Positions 39,856 through 50,350 of a DNA stretch of 64,000 bases are shown one piece after another; within the stretch, counting starts at the first letter, position 1; every line of letters begins with the position of its first letter. The stretch lies in the NCBI GenBank assembly GCA_964016875.1, contig OZ024718.1:315001-379000 (forward strand), given 5' to 3'. Below the pieces are notes generated by a model. The model ran no database searches. It was given only the letters and a program-made list of their open reading frames with translations, and was not told the DNA's origin. The position numbers and the translations under genes were made by a program. Source of the DNA: Fallopia convolvulus. Taxonomy: Eukaryota > Streptophyta > Magnoliopsida > Caryophyllales > Polygonaceae.

Positions 39856-40226
39856 GGGCATGTTTGGTTGTAACCTATGGTAGCATAAACAGAAAAAAAA
39901 ATGAATCTAGTCTACTTAAATGTCTTGATATATTAACAAATAATTTCATCTTACCTTACGACACCTTATTTTTCATATAAAAATGCACTATAATCGTTTC
40001 TAAAGATATATGAGTAGGTTTCAAAGTGGTGAAATTGTTTTCTTATACCCTTCTATTGACACAAATTTTAGGGTGGTAATTAACTTGTAAGTCTTCGACC
40101 AAAAAACAAATTAAATTGTAAGTCAAGAAGAAAATTTTGGCCAATATATACATCATAAAGTCAAAATGAACTAGATTCATATTATTTCGATTACATTCTC
40201 ATATATAGTTTGCCACCAAACAACCC
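39856..40226. mobile_element. Tourist-like (PIF/Harbinger) MITE
   Basis: Left end GGGCATGTTTGGTTGTAACC; right end read inward on the other strand GGGTTGTTTGGTGGCAAAC. Flanks are TTAA on both sides, compatible with a TTA/TAA target site. Contains a nested micro-insertion at 40094-40108. Confidence 0.6.
40094..40108 (+). mobile_element. Ultra-short poly(A) insertion nested in the MITE
   Basis: TTCGACC plus six A residues (then CA), flanked by AATTAACTTGTAAGTC (40078-40093) and AATTAAATTGTAAGTC (40109-40124), one mismatch in 16. Confidence 0.6.
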
Positions 40227-40580
40227 TTAAACCTCATTATCTAAATTGTTTTCACACACTCAAAAATAATCCAAACCAGACACAATTGGATCAATCCGAC
40301 AATGCAAGTCATGAATGTATGTATATGGAGTTTGTTTGGATGAGGGTGCATGTGGGGGTAAGGTGGGCGTGAGTACACAGGATTCCTCTACGGGTGCGGG
40401 CGCAGTCTGCTTATGATGGACCACATCACAGCAGTCCCACTGTCCCTCGTTTTAACTTTTATAATGCCCGACCCCGTTCCCAATCCCCACGCCCTTGCAT
40501 TTTTCTTCCTTTGTTCATAACCCTAATTTTTCAAGGCTTTTAAAATTGAACATATATCTCGTCTATGTAACACATTTATT

Positions 40581-40772
40581 TTATTTTTTTAGTTACCCAC
40601 GTAGGGTTTCACCAGAGCTTCGTCTTGACTACATCCAATTCGATCCGAGTTGCGCACCTGGCTTTGGCGGGTGAGTCTCCCGAAGGGAATTTTGTTACAT
40701 CCATTGGAGTTGAACCCCAGACCTTGTGGATGTGGAGCAGGCCGCTTACCATCTGAGCCAACTCCCTTTGGT
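40581..40772 (-). mobile_element. tRNA-derived SINE with 17-bp target duplication
   Basis: On the minus strand it begins AACCAAAGGGAGTTGGCTCA, with A box TGGCTCAGATGG and B box GGGTTCAACTCC, and ends in an A-rich tail (plus-strand TTATTTTTTT at 40581-40590). Flanks are TATGTAACACATTTATT (40564-40580) and TATGTAACGCATTTATT (40773-40789), one mismatch in 17. Confidence 0.88.
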
Positions 40773-41276
40773 TATGTAACGCATTTATTGATACAATGGT
40801 TCGAGTACGACATTCTGCCACGTGCAATCAGATCACAAATAGTTCAAAATTTTTAGTTTTCATCCGAAAATAGGGTTGTACAATGGGCGGATTGACCAAT
40901 AACCTGACCTGACCCGTCCACAATTTTACGAATAACGGGTCAGTTTTTTTAGTTTAAGGTTTTACGGATTGATCCGTAAAATTAATAAAATAAAATAAAA
41001 AAGATGCAAATCATATAAAAATAGGATGAAATGAAAACAAAAACAAAAATGAGATAAATTAAATTATGTTTCCATCCAAAAGGACCACCTAATAAAATAA
41101 CCCAATAAAACAAAAACCAAAACATAAAATCATATAAAATCCAAATTTTGCCTAACAGAACACAATAAATCCCTACCCACTTGACATCGTACACTTAATC
41201 ATCAAGTTTCATCAAAAGAAAAATCATCATCCCAAAAAACAAATATAAAAAAAAACTCCATTAATCCTCACTTTCC

Positions 41277-41286
41277 TATATATATA
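41277..41286 (+). promoter_or_regulatory. TATA box of the MIR167 gene
   Basis: TATATATATA followed by CACACACC, about 120 nt upstream of the miRNA hairpin. Places the likely transcription start near 41310. Confidence 0.6.
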
Positions 41287-41399
41287 CACACACCCCATTT
41301 CCTCATCTTCCACACTACTACAAATCTCACAAAAAAAAAAAAAAAAAAAAATCCCTCCGCCGTCGCCGGCGACGGCCGCCACCGTATTCTGTGCACCAC

Positions 41400-41500
41400 T
41401 AGCAGTTAAGCTGCCAGCATGATCTGCACTTTCCTTCCCTCTTTTAATTTGTCTCTTGAGGATACGAAGGATTAGATCATGTGGCAGCTTCACCCGCTAA
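41400..41500 (+). ncRNA. MIR167: MIR167 precursor hairpin
   Basis: The 5' arm holds TTAAGCTGCCAGCATGATCT (41406-41425), which differs from canonical miR167 (TGAAGCTGCCAGCATGATCT) only at base 2 and matches the miR167c-type variant that starts TAAGCTGCC. The 3' arm at 41475-41494 reads GATCATGTGGCAGCTTCACC, a miR167-star-like sequence. The arms pair as GCTGCCA(G)CATGATCT against AGATCATGTGGCAGC with a single bulged G. About 47 nt lie between the mature arms and include the loop. miR167 is known to target ARF6 and ARF8 mRNAs in auxin response. Mature ends are inferred from the family. Confidence 0.92.
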
Positions 41501-43454
41501 TGATGCACAATCCCCAAATCTTTCTCCCAAACCCTAATTTCTGTTCTTCGGATTTCAATTCAATCTCAGGTAATTAAGCTGATCCCTAATCTTTGATGCA
41601 TTAATTTGATTAATATATGCTTTAATTAGATGGGTTAGGCTTGAGACTGCCATAAAGGTTGAAACTTTTGAAGGGTTAATTAATTTTAAATTGAGTTAAT
41701 TGGGAGAGATTAAGAAATTAGGGTTTTCAATTTCAAGTGACAAAATTGTTTGTATAGGACTATAGGTACAGCCTATATTTGGTGCTTTTGAGGAGATCCT
41801 AATCTTCTAATGGCCTCGTGCTTTGGGTAAAACATTGAATTCTTATCTCTTTGATAATTATTTAATAAGTTAATCTCTGTCTTTTTTTTGTATTTTTATA
41901 ACTTTGTCTTTCTCGATTCGATCCAGATTCCACTATAGCGGAACCTCACTGGGTCAATGTTGATTTGTTTCTCGATTTGTTCTATGGTTTTATCAAACAT
42001 CAATTCCGAGTGTTCAACTCATTGGGATTTAATTAAGAAGATTGATGTGAAAATTTAAGAAGATGATGTTGCATGTACTTTCACTTCTACTTCATATATG
42101 AAACTTTTTTTTCTAGCTACTAATTAATTCAAACTCATAGCAATTTTTCTTTGTTATGTCAATCAATGCATGTTTACTCTTCTCTTATCATCTCGTTCAA
42201 CAGTAGGAGCTTCTCTAATTCTAAAAATATTTCTAAGGGACTCTTTTATGGAATATCATTCAAAAGAATTTCGGATTGCTTGATATTCCCCAATTAATAA
42301 CCCACTAAATAGAAAAAATGTATTGAGAACTCTTTGATTTTGTTTTGGATTTGCCTCACCTTTCTTCATATCTTAAATCAAGAATTTGTTCTTAGATGTA
42401 TTTATAAAGCCACTTTTATTTATACATATCTTCAATTGCATGAAAAAAAACACTAAACTTCAGACAATTAAAAGTATTTATACATGAAAATGTCTTTATA
42501 AATATTTGTGGAGAACAAACCCTAAGCTAATTTGTGCAAGTTACACTTGAGCCTTAGCTTGATGTGCAAATTTCTTAGTCGAATTACATATTTTGTTATG
42601 AATTGCCATGTCTATTAAAATAAAGTCAATAAATCTTTGGTGATTGTATACATATATATGAATTAATTGGTCATGGCATTGTCATATTCTTCATCCTTTT
42701 TTAATAAGGAAAGAATTCGGAATACTAAACATGTTCAGTAATCATATTTGAGAAATCGTAAGTATATCGACTGTCATGAATGATTAGATGAGTTTTAAAA
42801 TAAGAGGTAACAATTATGCAACAAAAGTTGTATTTTGAGCTTGCATTTAATTAATCATACATGATCTTATAAATGTTTTGTTCCAGTTAATATATATACT
42901 ACATCATCTTCTCATCAGCATTACAGGCTGCTTTTGGTTGCTATTCATCATACTAATTCCCATATGGTGGAGCTAATATCAAAATGATTCCTTTAATTAA
43001 TTTCAATGCAATGATGTTTTTTTGTATGGCAAGTGTTTTCTTCATACAATTCGTGCAAGTAAATTCAATTCAACAGTTGTTTAATCTTATGATTGCATCT
43101 AAAAGATTTTGAGTACATGGGATCGCACAATTAAGAATAATAACCTATTGTTTCTTATACTATATCTTAATTATTGCAAGTTCAAATAGCTAGGTTGATG
43201 TGTAAGCATCAAATTAATGATAATGTTTGTTGGAGATGAATATGTGTGATTTAATTATGACTACTCATGTGCTAATATAAGCCAAGATATGTTCACAGAC
43301 ATATCATATGCTTCAGATCACCACAGGCTTTTCTTTAAACGGAAAAAAAAAACACTAATTGAGTAGTAGTTTTCACTTTTCACTAAGGTCTCTTTGTCTT
43401 CTTTTAATCAACCTTCAACCTATTTTTTTTGTAATTAATCATTAATCATGATTT

Positions 43455-43465
43455 CAACCAAAAAA
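43455..43465 (+). mobile_element. Ultra-short poly(A) insertion with 18-bp target duplication
   Basis: CAACC plus six A residues between perfect copies of AATCATTAATCATGATTT at 43437-43454 and 43466-43483. Confidence 0.65.
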
Positions 43466-43620
43466 AATCATTAATCATGATTTGAATCCTCCAAATCCAC
43501 TTCTCCAAATTACTTTAAAGCATGGATATGAATAGTACACTACATAATTTCCATCCACTAAGGTGCGATATGATTCGTGAATAAGAGTGTACTTTAACAC
43601 AAGTTCTAAGATCAATCTTT

Positions 43621-43719
43621 TTTTTTTGAAGGGCATTGCCCATAAGAGTCGAACCGAAAACATATGTGCACTATTCTTAGAAGTTTAACTGTTTGACTAG
43701 ATGCTCGAAGACTATTATG
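43621..43719 (-). mobile_element. 5'-truncated SINE with 12-bp target duplication
   Basis: Perfect AGATCAATCTTT flanks at 43609-43620 and 43720-43731. On the minus strand the insert has a B-box-like GGTTCGACTC and ends GGGCAATGCCCTTC followed by A residues. A relative is at 54331-54440. Confidence 0.75.
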
Positions 43720-44511
43720 AGATCAATCTTTGGTCATGACATTTCAGATTTGTTTGGTATCAATATATGTTGTATGTTTAGTAGCATTAATATCAAGTTG
43801 ATATTAGAGTACATGTTATTAGAGTTTATTTTATTATCTCCTAAAATAATAGGTTTATCAAAGATATCACTTATACCGTATTTCAGAATATAACTCGTAC
43901 TCATAGTCTTGAAATTTTGATATTTATATCAATAATGATACTCAAAATTTCATATCTTTAGCATCGATATCAAACAAACTAGTCCTTCATGTTCGTTGAT
44001 CATAAGGAAAAAAAAAGTAGGATTAGTATTTACCCATGAGTGGAAGTGAATCTTATAACTACTTTAAGGAAACCCATGCATATATATGATATGAGCACAC
44101 AAGAAAACAATTTGTTAGGAAGCTCAAAAGAGTAAAGCTCTAAATAACATTTTGTGAGATTCTTAAAATAGTACTATATGGTAGCAAACAAATGCTAACA
44201 GTTGAATAACTCCACAAAAGGCTAAAATACTAACAAGTAAATAGCAATTATAGCCTCTCCTTTTCTTTTTGTCTTAAATGAAGAGCAATTGTAACTAATT
44301 TTGATTCTCCATTGCAGGGGAGAAGATTTTGTTTTTGTCTTGAATCAATTGAAAATCCACTCAACAAAGCTCACATGGTGTAGCTTACATATTGTTTGCT
44401 TGTTATGGTAAAATGCCATAAATTGGACCTTCCCGTGAGCATCAATGTCAAACCATGAAACTAGCCTTCTCTAGCTGGTAAGATTAAGTGTGTTCTTTTT
44501 AGGGTCCATTT

Positions 44512-44802
44512 GGTTTCCTACTACGAAAACGGAAATGGAATTAAAGACGAATCTATCTGACTTATGAAGTATCATAATACATTATTGTTAATAAGTTTTA
44601 TCTTGACTTAAGGCTCTACTAAGTCAATATGAATGTGAAAAACCAATCTAGAGAACCCCAAATCCATTTTGTGTGGAAAATGAGGTGCTCCGAGCCAATA
44701 TCAATTTTATTATTTTGGTTGTATCATGTCGTCGCTGGTGTATATTAGATTCGTTTTCTTTTCACTTAAGTTTTCGTAATTAATAAGAAACTAAACGAAC
44801 CC
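44512..44802. mobile_element. Tourist-like MITE with TTA target duplication
   Basis: 291 bp flanked by TTA (44509-44511 and 44803-44805). Ends GGGTCCATTTGGTTTCCTA and, from the right on the other strand, GGGTTCGTTTAGTTTCTTA, the GGGNCNRTTTGGTT type of PIF/Harbinger MITEs. Confidence 0.8.
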
Positions 44803-44858
44803 TTAATATATATTTTTACAAGGGACATCACATTTGTTAAGACATTTTAATACATTAA

Positions 44859-45163
44859 GGGCTCGTTTAGTATTTGTTGAGGAAAGGAAATAGTTAAGAG
44901 AATGAACCTAGTCTATGTTTAGTTTATGGTTCATTGATCAAAACGGTAATCGATCATTACCCCCTTCTTCCTCATTTTTTATGCAAAACTTGAGATAAGT
45001 CTCTCCAACCCTCTAACATGAGATAACCATATCACCTATTCTCCTCTAACAATTATCTCTTCCCCTCATTTTTCTTGCAAAAAAAAGAGAAAATCACTAC
45101 CATTTTACATATAAATATATTTCCTTTCTCTTTCCTTTTCTTATTGTTATACCAAATGGGGGC
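44859..45163. mobile_element. Second Tourist-like MITE with TAA target duplication
   Basis: 305 bp flanked by TAA (44856-44858 and 45164-45166). Ends GGGCTCGTTTAGTAT and, from the right on the other strand, GCCCCCATTTGGTAT. Interior unrelated to the first MITE. Confidence 0.7.
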
Positions 45164-45430
45164 TAAGTGTGTTCTCTTAAGGCCCATTTGATTTCCTACT
45201 ATGATAACGGAAATGGAAATGAAAACGAATCTATCTCACTTATGTGTCATAACACATTGTTAATAAGTTTTATCTTGACTTAAGGCTCTAAGCCAATATG
45301 AATGTCAAAAACCAATCTAGAGGACCTAAATCTATTTTTGTGTGGAAAATGAGCCGCTCCAAGGCCAATATCAATTTTATTTTTTGTTGTATCATGTCGC
45401 CGGTTTAGATTAGATTCATTTTTTTTTCGT
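45164..45430 (+). repeat. Diverged copy of the 44485-44755 segment
   Basis: Repeats the first MITE plus its left flank: both copies have TAAGTGTGTTCT before the element, then nearly the same 250 bp (for example ATAAGTTTTATCTTGACTTA and AGGCTCTA). The right end of this copy is missing. Shared flank shows segmental duplication, not a fresh transposition. Confidence 0.7.
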
Positions 45431-46990
45431 AGGATAAAGAGTGGGTGGTTAAATATATTTTTGTTGATAAAGAATGCTTTTATGAAATAATTAAGTGTAG
45501 TTTGTGAAGTTTAACCTTTTTAACATTCTTCTTTCTTTGAATTTACTTTTGCTTTTTGCATTGTGCCTTTGCTTGCTTGGTCGCTTCAACTTTGGAATAT
45601 ACTGTGATCATCTCTGCGCATGCACATCTAAAAAGTGTGGCCTTTATTATATGTGCATGTGTAGTCTATTTCATATTAATACCTTGTCCACTTAAGGGAC
45701 AAAACACAATATTGTTTGGTAAATTGCATAATGAAAAGATGAGGATGATTATAATTTTTAATTTATCAAAAAAAGACTTTAGGTATGCACGGGAATTGAT
45801 CGAACCTATTACCTATATATTCTAATCGAAATTAGATATGATAATATCGCCAAGTGTTGGTTACAATTATAAGTTAACACATGTCAATAATGCATTTACC
45901 TCAGTTACAATTAAAAGTTAACATGTCACTGTCTGATTTGTATGTGAGCAAAAGGAAACTCATGTACATGGATAACTAAAATTAGTGAATTTCGACACAC
46001 AAAAAAGTAATTTAAGTGTAGCTGAGCATATGTTCAAAACCGAATCGAACCGAAGTTCCATTTAAGGTGAACCGAAAATCGAACTGAATTGGTTCGGTTC
46101 GGATAAAGAGAATGTAATTTTATAGAAAATTCGAACTGAATCGACCGAAATTTTGAAAATTCCTAAACTGAACCGAATAACATCGGTTTCGATTTTCCAT
46201 AATTATGTTTTTGGTTTAGGTACATTATTCTAACTTAACCCTTGGAATAGTAATTTGTGTAGTTTCAAATACAAGAATGTGCTACTTGATTGATCAATAA
46301 TACCTCAAGTTGATGAATTGCTTGTATTACTTTCACTTTTGAAATGAAAAACAGTAGGGTTTACAATCAAATGAAATAGCAGGAAATCATCCGTCATGGT
46401 ATCTCCCATACCGAGATCGAGGTAGATAGCCTGTGCATGATCAACGCTATTAGTGGCGTGAGGACCTGCTTGTGGGAGATCGTGGTATCTTCCATTCCTA
46501 GACCATTTCCCACAAGTTTATAAAGACTAACTCTGCAGCAGACTACTACATAGTTAAATCGTTCTTCAAAGTCTCCTCGCTGCTCTTGACAGTTGACCTT
46601 GGCCTCTGTGGCCTCATTCACAAGGTTGCGGACTTCCATTAGTCTCCCCTAGTACTTTTGTGTTGGAAAATGTGAAAAGCGTGCTTTTTTCCAAAAATTG
46701 TTTTTCATTAAGTAAACTATAGCAAGCACTTAGACAGTCAGCTGAGTCGAACCACGTGAGTACGTGACCCAATTGGCCCATCAACGATCTGATTTCGGGC
46801 CAAAAATGCACAAATTACTAAGGCTTAACTTGAAAATCAAAGGGGAAAGAGAGAAAAGAATTGGGTGACAGATCTGGGCTTTGGACTTAGTCATGGGCTT
46901 CTCAACTCCACCATAAAGTGAAGGTTTTTCAGCCTACTTATAAGACGGTCCAAATTCCTTATTGGATTTTTTTTTTCTTTATTCAGAAAG

Positions 46991-47100
46991 AAATTGAATA
47001 ATTTGAACCAAAAAACATAGAAATTGAGTAAATTTGAACTAAAAAACATAGAAAATGAATAAATATTAACCAAAAATCATAAAAATTTGAATAATTTGGA
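46991..47100 (+). repeat. 30-bp tandem repeat, about 3.7 copies
   Basis: Units start AAATTGAATAATTTGAACCA (46991), AAATTGAGTAAATTTGAACT (47021) and AAAATGAATAAATATTAACC (47051), with a partial copy at 47081. Confidence 0.75.
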
Positions 47101-47157
47101 TTGTCCCTTGCAAATAATTTTCACCGCTCAATAATGGATTTAATCATTATTAGTTTT

Positions 47158-47171
47158 TTTTTGTGTGAATC
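47158..47171 (-). mobile_element. Ultra-short poly(A) insertion, minus orientation
   Basis: Minus-strand GATTCACAC plus five A residues (more if the flank's own A run is counted), between perfect copies of AATCATTATTAGTTTT at 47142-47157 and 47172-47187. Confidence 0.6.
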
Positions 47172-47839
47172 AATCATTATTAGTTTTACATACAAAGAGA
47201 AGGCAATAGGTCAAGTTTCAACTAGAAAAAATAGAAAAGGCAATATGTTTGCGGACTGGTTTGCGAGGCAATTATTCCATTTTTAATTATTTTGAACAAA
47301 TTGGACCACTTATTTATATCCACTAGTTTGCCTCATATTCAAAAATATGTGCCAAGATTAAAGGCCAGTTAGCTACAATAATTTATTAAAGAATTTGATG
47401 GAAATAATTGGGTGTATATTCATAATACAAGTATGAATAATATGATCAATAATTCAAAAGAAGGCATCAAACAAGAAAAAGGTAATGCAAGTTGTTTTCT
47501 TATGCGAAAGTTGTCTGTTTAAGGGAACATGCACATCCTGACACCCCTAATCCTTTTGATCCCAACTTGATTTTTCGGAACATATCATCTTCAATGGAAT
47601 CATCCAGCAAGGATTCCAATAAATATGAACCCAAAAAAAAAGACAATTGAAATTAAATACTCCACTAAAAATAAATGATTTGAGATGTGACAAAAAAATA
47701 AAATGACCAATACACAATGAAAAGAAACATAAAGAAGGCAATTAAACTTTTTTTGCCTCCCAAAATAAGTATATGTTATAGATCCAATGTCATGTACAAA
47801 TCGAGTGTACGGTACAAACTTAAACCAATTTGTGCTTGC

Positions 47840-47950
47840 AAAAACAATTCCCATAAGCAAGCACCAATGGCTTTTCAATTTCTAGCATCTACCCAATATG
47901 ACTGGTCACGAGTTCGAATCACCCTCCTTAGTCATACTGACTTTGATCTA
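47840..47950 (+). mobile_element. SINE-like fragment
   Basis: AAGCACCAATGGC followed by GGTCACGAGTTCGAATCACC, which resembles the 5' tRNA-related part of a plant SINE with a good B box. No target duplication found. Confidence 0.35.
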
Positions 47951-48107
47951 GAAAAACAAATACGAAAATTTGTAACAAAGAAAAGCATTTCGAAAACGTA
48001 CACCCGTGAGTACATAATCTATATACAAATCGATCATATCAAATAATATTGAAATGTCACAATCCAAGAACTCAAGACTTTGCTCCTTGCTATAGCAAAC
48101 ATTTTTC

Positions 48108-48914
48108 TCACTTTGTCGATCCTTTCATGATCCTTAGTCTCTTGCATGAAGACATGAACATCCTGTTTCATATATAACACAACACAAACTCATATAAGTT
48201 TAATGTTTTTTACATAAGAATTAATTCCAAAAGATTTTCAAGAGTTTAAACTTACTCCCATGGGACATCTCCTACAAGCATCCAATCTCCGTCCTTGTCT
48301 TCATAAGCAGGCTCAAACTCAGAACCTCTGATATATCCTTCCTTCTCTGAATAACTACCTGCCTTGAACTCGAACATCTCCTCCAACGCCATTAGAAGCT
48401 CTTGATATCCCTTATAAAGCTTGATATCAATCTTCCTAAGGAATGGAGCTCCATCCATACTAACCTTCATATACATCCCTTCCTCGGATTTCTTTGTCAA
48501 AGCCGCCTGAAAGTAGTTCTTTCTGTATGACCTAACTGGAGGCCAACCCACAACTTGTGCCCTACACAATAATATACAGTGTCACAAGTTAGAGCTGTCA
48601 AAACATGACTTACACTACGATCCAACCTCATGACCCAAATCAAGTTTTTGAACTAGATCAACTGAGAGAATTGACCTGAATCCCACTTGACCAACCCGAT
48701 TAATAATGCTGACTAGAAAAGATGCTTACTTGGGTGGTGGATCGGATGCCAAATCAGAGCTGGAATCCATGGAAGAGTCCGGAGATGCTCTCTTCTTGAT
48801 CCCTTGAGGTGTTTGTTGCTTCTCCGATACTCCATCAATGTTGCCCGGTAAGCCTAGCCTGAGCTCAGTGTCTTCATGGTTAAGAATCAATTCTGATCTT
48901 CTAATAGCCTCCAT
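48108..48914 (-). CDS. Aux/IAA auxin-response repressor, IAA1-4 type
   Basis: Three exons: 48730-48914, 48256-48561, 48108-48162; GT-AG, 181 aa. Domain I is TELRLGLPG (16-24) with the LxLxL TOPLESS-recruiting motif. A KKR basic patch lies at 40-42. The degron VVGWPPVRSYRKN (65-77) binds TIR1/AFB with auxin. The PB1 domain (about 92-178) has VSMDGAPFLRKIDIKLYKGY and the acidic DKDGDWMLVGDVPWEMF. The C-terminus is SSCKRLRIMKGSTK; it lacks the longer tail ending after GLG seen in IAA3/4 as I recall them. The second intron splits the Glu codon of PWE; reading through in the other frame gives a false extension. Domain content and spacing fit the short IAA1-IAA4 clade. Confidence 0.93.
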
Positions 48915-49098
48915 TAGCTTTCAATTATATGCCTAACAAACTCAACTCAAATTGTATTAGCTATATATATAGCTAGCCTTCTTTCTTGATCGATCTGAAA
49001 CCGACGTCTCTTGTTTTCTTGATTGAGTACTCTAATTTAAGTTTCTCGATCTCAAACTTGTAAAAAAGCTTGTTTTGCAAAAGGGTATGACCAAAATG

Positions 49099-49108
49099 GT
49101 ATATATAG
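49099..49108 (-). promoter_or_regulatory. Likely TATA box of the Aux/IAA gene
   Basis: Minus-strand CTATATATAC about 185 nt upstream of the ATG. A second TATATATA (about 48960-48970) is only 50 nt from the ATG and would leave almost no leader. Confidence 0.45.
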
Positions 49109-49928
49109 AGACTCTATGTGTATGAACAACCACCACATACAATATGTATGAAAAATTATGTTGGTTCACACCTAAAGATTCCCCACTTTAGACCAAAGGA
49201 ATAATTTGAGAAGTTGAAATGGTCGACAATATATGCCAATTGAATAATAGCTGTGATGTCTACTAGATCGTGGGTTGAGGGTAGTTGATATGATAGTTGT
49301 TGTTTAATTAATATAATTAGAGTCTCTTCTTTATTTTTTCTTTGGTTCAAAGCAAGATTAAAGCTTGTTTATATTATGCCTAAGAATATATACCACCATA
49401 ATCATAAGCAAAATAGATAGATAACTAATATAGGGTACGTTCAAATTACTTCTTTTTGAAGCTAGGGTTTAAACTAATTGAAAGTTACATATGCATTTAT
49501 TTGAGTGGTATAGCTTTTAGGGTTTTTGACTTTTTGTGTAGGGTCACGTGAACAGAGAATTTGGGGCAATTAGGGCACACAAGTTCTTTACCAAAAGACA
49601 GTGCATTAAATTTAGAAAAGTGCATGCCATTAAAAATGGAGGGTGTAGATCCATTTGATGAGCTAGCCATGGCCGTTGGATGGGATGGGTGGATATGGGT
49701 TCAGTGGCTTACAACACAATTAGGCAATTAGGGTTAGGTGGCACCCACATGGGCTGTTCCTTAGTTTGACATGGGAACAGTTTGCATGTGAGTGTGGTCA
49801 TCTCACCACTCTTGTCATTTCCTTACTAGTTAAGCACTAATTAACCCATACTAATAAAAAGATGTGTCTGTTTAATAGTTAGTTTAGATAAACTTTACCA
49901 TCTCTATGCTAAATAATTCACACACACC

Positions 49929-49946
49929 CTTGACCAAAAAAAAAAT
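49929..49946 (+). mobile_element. Ultra-short poly(A) insertion
   Basis: CTTGACC plus ten A residues and T, between TAATTCACACACACC (49914-49928) and TAGTTCACACACACC (49947-49961), one mismatch in 15. Confidence 0.55.
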
Positions 49947-50009
49947 TAGTTCACACACACCTAGCCTTTTAACCCGGAGGGATTAAATTAGACTTCTTTA
50001 TTTTGATGT

Positions 50010-50350
50010 TAGCTGAGATGAAAATGTTAAGGTGGATGAGCGGACACACATTATTAGATAAGATCGGAAATGAAGTGATCATAAGTATGGTGGGTGTGGC
50101 TAATATCGGAACAAGTTAAGAGAATCGAGATTATGCTGGTTTGGACATGTTCAGAAGCGGGATTCTGAGGAGCCAATTCGTGGGTGTGAGAGCCTAGTAT
50201 TTAGAGACGTACGAAGAGGGAGTGGACGGCCGAAGAAATATTGGAAGAACATTATAAGGTAGATTATATATCAGGCAATTGGAGATTTCTACGGACCTGG
50301 CAGCATGGATGGATAGTTGGAGGGAGAAGATTTGTGCGGTGGACAGTTAG
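50010..50350 (+). pseudogene. RTE/L1-type LINE reverse-transcriptase tail, decayed
   Basis: One frame reads AEMKMLRWMSGHTLLDKIGN, then after a stop another frame reads KLRESRLCWFGHVQKRDSEE and VRRGSGRPKKYWKNIIR. This is the characteristic C-terminal region of plant non-LTR retrotransposon polyproteins (RLRWFGHVxRR...GRGRPKKTW). A frameshift and in-frame stops mark it as dead. Confidence 0.85.

Larger units (their letters stand above)
37469..41275. other. Intergenic between the NEK gene and MIR167
   Basis: NEK 3' UTR, then a cluster of promoter-type motifs (37716-37826), AT-rich sequence, a degenerate CGGGTTATGG.C-type element around 39190-39360, a Tourist-like MITE (39856-40226) and a SINE (40581-40772). 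No protein gene supported. Confidence 0.55.
41310..44477 (+). other. Probable spliced primary transcript of MIR167
   Basis: Downstream of the hairpin CAATCTCAG|GTAATT (donor at 41570) and, 2.7 kb later, CATTGCAG|GGGAGAAG (acceptor at 44317) with a following donor AGCTG|GTAAGA (44478) look like real splice sites. No long reading frame exists in these exons. The intron (41570-44317) is AT-rich and contains a SINE fragment and a micro-insertion. Splicing is inferred from site quality only. Confidence 0.4.
45431..48107. other. Intergenic between the MIR167 region and the Aux/IAA gene
   Basis: AT-rich sequence with an ACCGAATCGAACCGAA-rich degenerate element (46030-46210), a 30-bp tandem repeat (46991-47100), a micro-insertion (47158-47171) and a SINE-like fragment (about 47840-47950). 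An 81-codon minus-strand frame at 46394-46639 has no recognisable motif. Confidence 0.55.

Noticed and set aside
41227..41493. 88-codon minus-strand frame over MIR167
   Set aside because: Composed of the antisense hairpin plus a poly-Phe run; the hairpin is the real feature.
46394..46639. 81-codon minus-strand frame with coding-like composition
   Set aside because: No recognisable domain or splice partners; possibly an old pseudogene but not supportable.
47717..48046. 109-codon plus-strand frame
   Set aside because: Overlaps a SINE-like segment and the 3' side of the Aux/IAA gene; no motif.
48003..48162. Reading the last Aux/IAA exon as DVHVFMQETKDHER
   Set aside because: Wrong frame: the donor splits the Glu codon, and the correct frame gives the conserved MFMSSCKRLRIMKGS ending.
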